The translations under genes and the position numbers were made by a program. From Abyssibacter sp. (GTDB lineage: Bacteria > Pseudomonadota > Gammaproteobacteria > Nevskiales > OUC007): a stretch of DNA of 39,211 bases. The notes beneath the pieces are model-generated. The model saw nothing but the letters and a program-made list of their open reading frames with translations, made no database searches and was not told the origin of the DNA. This document shows, in pieces, positions 36,823 to 39,211 of this stretch. How positions within the stretch are numbered: position 1 is the first letter of the stretch; each line of letters starts with the position of its first letter. The stretch spans positions 1-39,211 of the forward strand of contig JAGLCS010000128.1 in NCBI GenBank assembly GCA_023146115.1, in the 5' to 3' direction.

Positions 36823-39211
36823 TCCAGTGCTGCCGCGAGGTTTGCGGCGTTTTGAAATAGCTGGCCTTGCCGAAAATCCACACCGATTTGCTGGACTGCC
36901 GTGTCGATGGCGGCGGTCTCGACAAACTCGGCGATGGTGCGCACGCCGAGCAGCTTGGCGATGCCGTCGATGGCGGCGACCAGATCGCGGCTGGCCTGAT
37001 CGGACAGCATGTCCCGGACGAAACTACCGTCGATCTTGACCAGGTCGCAGGGTAAGGACTTCAGGTAGTGGAACGACGCCAGGCCGCTGCCGAAGTCATC
37101 GATTGCAACGCGGCAGCCATGGCTTCGCAGCTGGCGTACAAAGTCGATGGCCCGATCCAGGTTGGAGATGGTCGCGGTCTCCGTGATCTCGAAGCAAAGC
37201 TTGTGCGCCGGTACGCGGCTGCCGCTAACGAGCGAAAGCACCTCGCTGGCGAATCCGCCGTGGCCAAGGCTTTGCCCGGACACATTGATCGAGACGAATT
37301 CCAGTGCTGCAATCCTGCTCAGGTTGGCTTCCAGATCGCGCAACGCCAGTCGCAGTACATGGAGGTCCACGTCCGGTGCCAGGCCGTAACGCTCGGCGGC
37401 CGCAATCAGGTCGCCGGTGTCCACAGCCGGTGCATCCGTTGGTCGTTGTATGCGCAGCAGCATTTCCAGACCGACAACACGGTCCGTGGCCGTGGCGACG
37501 ATGGGCTCGCAGGCCAGATGGATCGCATCGTCAGCCATGGCGTTGCGGATCAGGCCGGCCCAATGCATTTGTGTTCGGCGGCGACGGTTGCTGATGTCGG
37601 ATGCGTCGTAGACGCGCACCGAGCCCGGTCCATCCTTGCGGGAAACATCGCTGGCGACATCCGCCCGCCGCAGCACTTCTTCAGCCGTGATGTCCTGTTC
37701 GCCAATGCCGACCATGCCGATGTAGCAGCTGAGCTTGAAGGCGTGCTCGCCGACGGTGATCGAGGAACCGGACAGCGCTGCCAGCAAGCCATCGGTGACA
37801 CGTGTGGCCTCGTCGAGCGGGCAGTACTCCATGAGAATGCCGAACTCGTCACCACCGAGCCGCGCCACGATGTCGCGCGCGCGGGTGTACTGGCGCAGCA
37901 CGGCAGCGAACTGCTGCAACACCGCATCGCCGATCTCGTGTCCGGCCGAATCGTTGATCAGCTTGAAGTTGCACAAGTCCAGGCGGACCAACACGTGCTG
38001 GGTGCCGGGCTTGCGCACGCCGCGCAGAATGCGCCGCAGAATGGCGTCGAATTCGCGGCGATTGACCAGACCCGTCAGTCCATCGTGGGTGGCATGGAAC
38101 TCGAGTTGCTGCGATAGGCGCCGTTCTGTCGTCAGGTCCTGGCACTGCACAACCAGCGTCCGTGCGCCGTGCGAATCGACCGCACGCACCACGCATCGTG
38201 CCCATAGCGGCTCGCGGCCGGTGCCGGCGAACCGGATATCCCACTGTCTGACCTCGCCGGAATCCAGTGCTGCGCGCAGCACCGCGCGGGTTTGTGCAGG
38301 GCGTGTGCCGAGCGTGGTGAAATCCACCCCTATCAAGGTGTCCGGCGAGCGCCCAAGCTGCCCTGCGCCAAAGGCATTGATGGACTCGATACGCAGGTCC
38401 GCCGTCAGCGAGAAAGCCATGGATGGGCTTTGTTCATAAAGCCTGCGATAGTGCGCTTCGTTGCGGCGCAGTTCGGCCTGCGCCTCGTCCGCCTGCTCGA
38501 GCTTGCGTTGCAGCGCCACGTTTACGGACGAGAGGTCCTCATTGAGCGCCTGCAAAGCAACGCGGCTCGATTCGACCTCTTTGTGACGGCGGCTGGCTTC
38601 GTCGGACAGGTTCCGTAGCGATGCCTCCATCGATTCGAGTTGCTCCGCCGAGCTTTGCAGTGCCTCATGCGCAGCCCTTAATTCCTGCTCTAGCGCGACG
38701 ATGGTGCTATCCGGCTCGGGTGTCGGTTCGCCCCCCGCAGTTGCGACCACACCGGTCTGCAAGCTGACGAGGCATAACGGTTCGGGAACCGTCGGGTAAG
38801 CGAGCGGACTTGCCGTGATCTGCAACGGCTGCACGGTGGGTTCCAACAGACGGGCGGGCATGATCACCGTGGTCTGCTCCGAGAGTGCGCGGCGAACGGC
38901 CTCACGCAGCTTGGCGCGCAACCCACGGCGGGCCAGCGTGAGCAGATTCTGCCTGGCCGAAGCAGCACAGGGCTGCAAATACGTGTCGACCTGGCCAAAG
39001 CGTTCGACTACATCAAATCCGCCGGTGACCACCAGCGACGCAGGAACAAACCGTTCTTGTAACAGCCCCTGCACATAAGGCGCCAACATGTCGGAACCTG
39101 ACGGCGTTTGCGGACTGGGCGGCCCCTGTAGCGGCGGGCGCAGTGCCCGCAGGCTGGTGCGTTCGAACAATGTCGCGCCCTGCACACGCTGATAGATGCT
39201 GGCGCTGGCGT
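36780..39211 (-). CDS. PAS-GGDEF-EAL protein with N-terminal CheR-associated coiled-coil linker (5' end outside window)
   Basis: ARLGGDEFGILME with I-site RARD; GLEMLLR (EAL variant), INVSG, FEITE, DDFGSG, VKIDGSF; coiled coil SRVALQALNEDLSSVNVALQRKLEQ. Frame stays open past the GTG at 39185 to the window edge. Confidence 0.88.
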   Translation of the reverse strand, partial: ASASIYQRVQGATLFERTSLRALRPPLQGPPSPQTPSGSDMLAPYVQGLLQERFVPASLVVTGGFDVVERFGQVDTYLQPCAASARQNLLTLARRGLRAKLREAVRRALSEQTTVIMPARLLEPTVQPLQITASPLAYPTVPEPLCLVSLQTGVVATAGGEPTPEPDSTIVALEQELRAAHEALQSSAEQLESMEASLRNLSDEASRRHKEVESSRVALQALNEDLSSVNVALQRKLEQADEAQAELRRNEAHYRRLYEQSPSMAFSLTADLRIESINAFGAGQLGRSPDTLIGVDFTTLGTRPAQTRAVLRAALDSGEVRQWDIRFAGTGREPLWARCVVRAVDSHGARTLVVQCQDLTTERRLSQQLEFHATHDGLTGLVNRREFDAILRRILRGVRKPGTQHVLVRLDLCNFKLINDSAGHEIGDAVLQQFAAVLRQYTRARDIVARLGGDEFGILMEYCPLDEATRVTDGLLAALSGSSITVGEHAFKLSCYIGMVGIGEQDITAEEVLRRADVASDVSRKDGPGSVRVYDASDISNRRRRTQMHWAGLIRNAMADDAIHLACEPIVATATDRVVGLEMLLRIQRPTDAPAVDTGDLIAAAERYGLAPDVDLHVLRLALRDLEANLSRIAALEFVSINVSGQSLGHGGFASEVLSLVSGSRVPAHKLCFEITETATISNLDRAIDFVRQLRSHGCRVAIDDFGSGLASFHYLKSLPCDLVKIDGSFVRDMLSDQASRDLVAAIDGIAKLLGVRTIAEFVETAAIDTAVQQIGVDFRQGQLFQNAANLAAALDQLESSNHSWQTAR

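Noticed and set aside
37068-38117. 349-aa plus-strand ORF opposite the GGDEF-EAL gene
   Set aside because: Antisense shadow of a clear GGDEF/EAL coding region.
1-39211. CRISPR arrays, tRNA/rRNA genes, transposase or phage genes
   Set aside because: Looked for but none recognised; the MITE-like repeats have no autonomous partner in this window.

Overview
GC-rich gammaproteobacterial-type chromosomal window. The core is ordinary housekeeping: spoT(3' end)-ridA-recG; a GST; oxyR; a minus-strand LysM-dprA-smg-topA-tsaC-hemF block; def-fmt-rsmB; trkA-trkH-TPR-thrB; a second GST; an OmpA-like protein and a lipoprotein. The accessory part holds a PhoX/DUF839 protein with a PHO-box-like promoter, a TonB receptor divergent from a three-gene exported redox operon (c-type cytochrome lipoprotein, Tat-type ALO-family FAD enzyme, Tat-type DSD1/alanine-racemase-fold PLP protein), ahpCF, a VWA lipoprotein / single-TM protein / ECF sigma operon, and a CheR-like-linker-PAS-GGDEF-EAL protein that runs off the window end. 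The strongest hidden signal is a three-copy MITE-like repeat family (127 bp, about 263 bp, and a truncated 78 bp copy). It shares 15-30 bp terminal inverted repeats (GGAAACACTGATCTA...) and CTAA/CTAG (YTAR-type) flanks. All copies sit in the same orientation in gaps between co-directional, probably co-transcribed genes, and one insertion duplicates the spoT stop codon. No tRNA, rRNA, CRISPR array or transposase gene was seen. Everything is read by eye; no searches were run.
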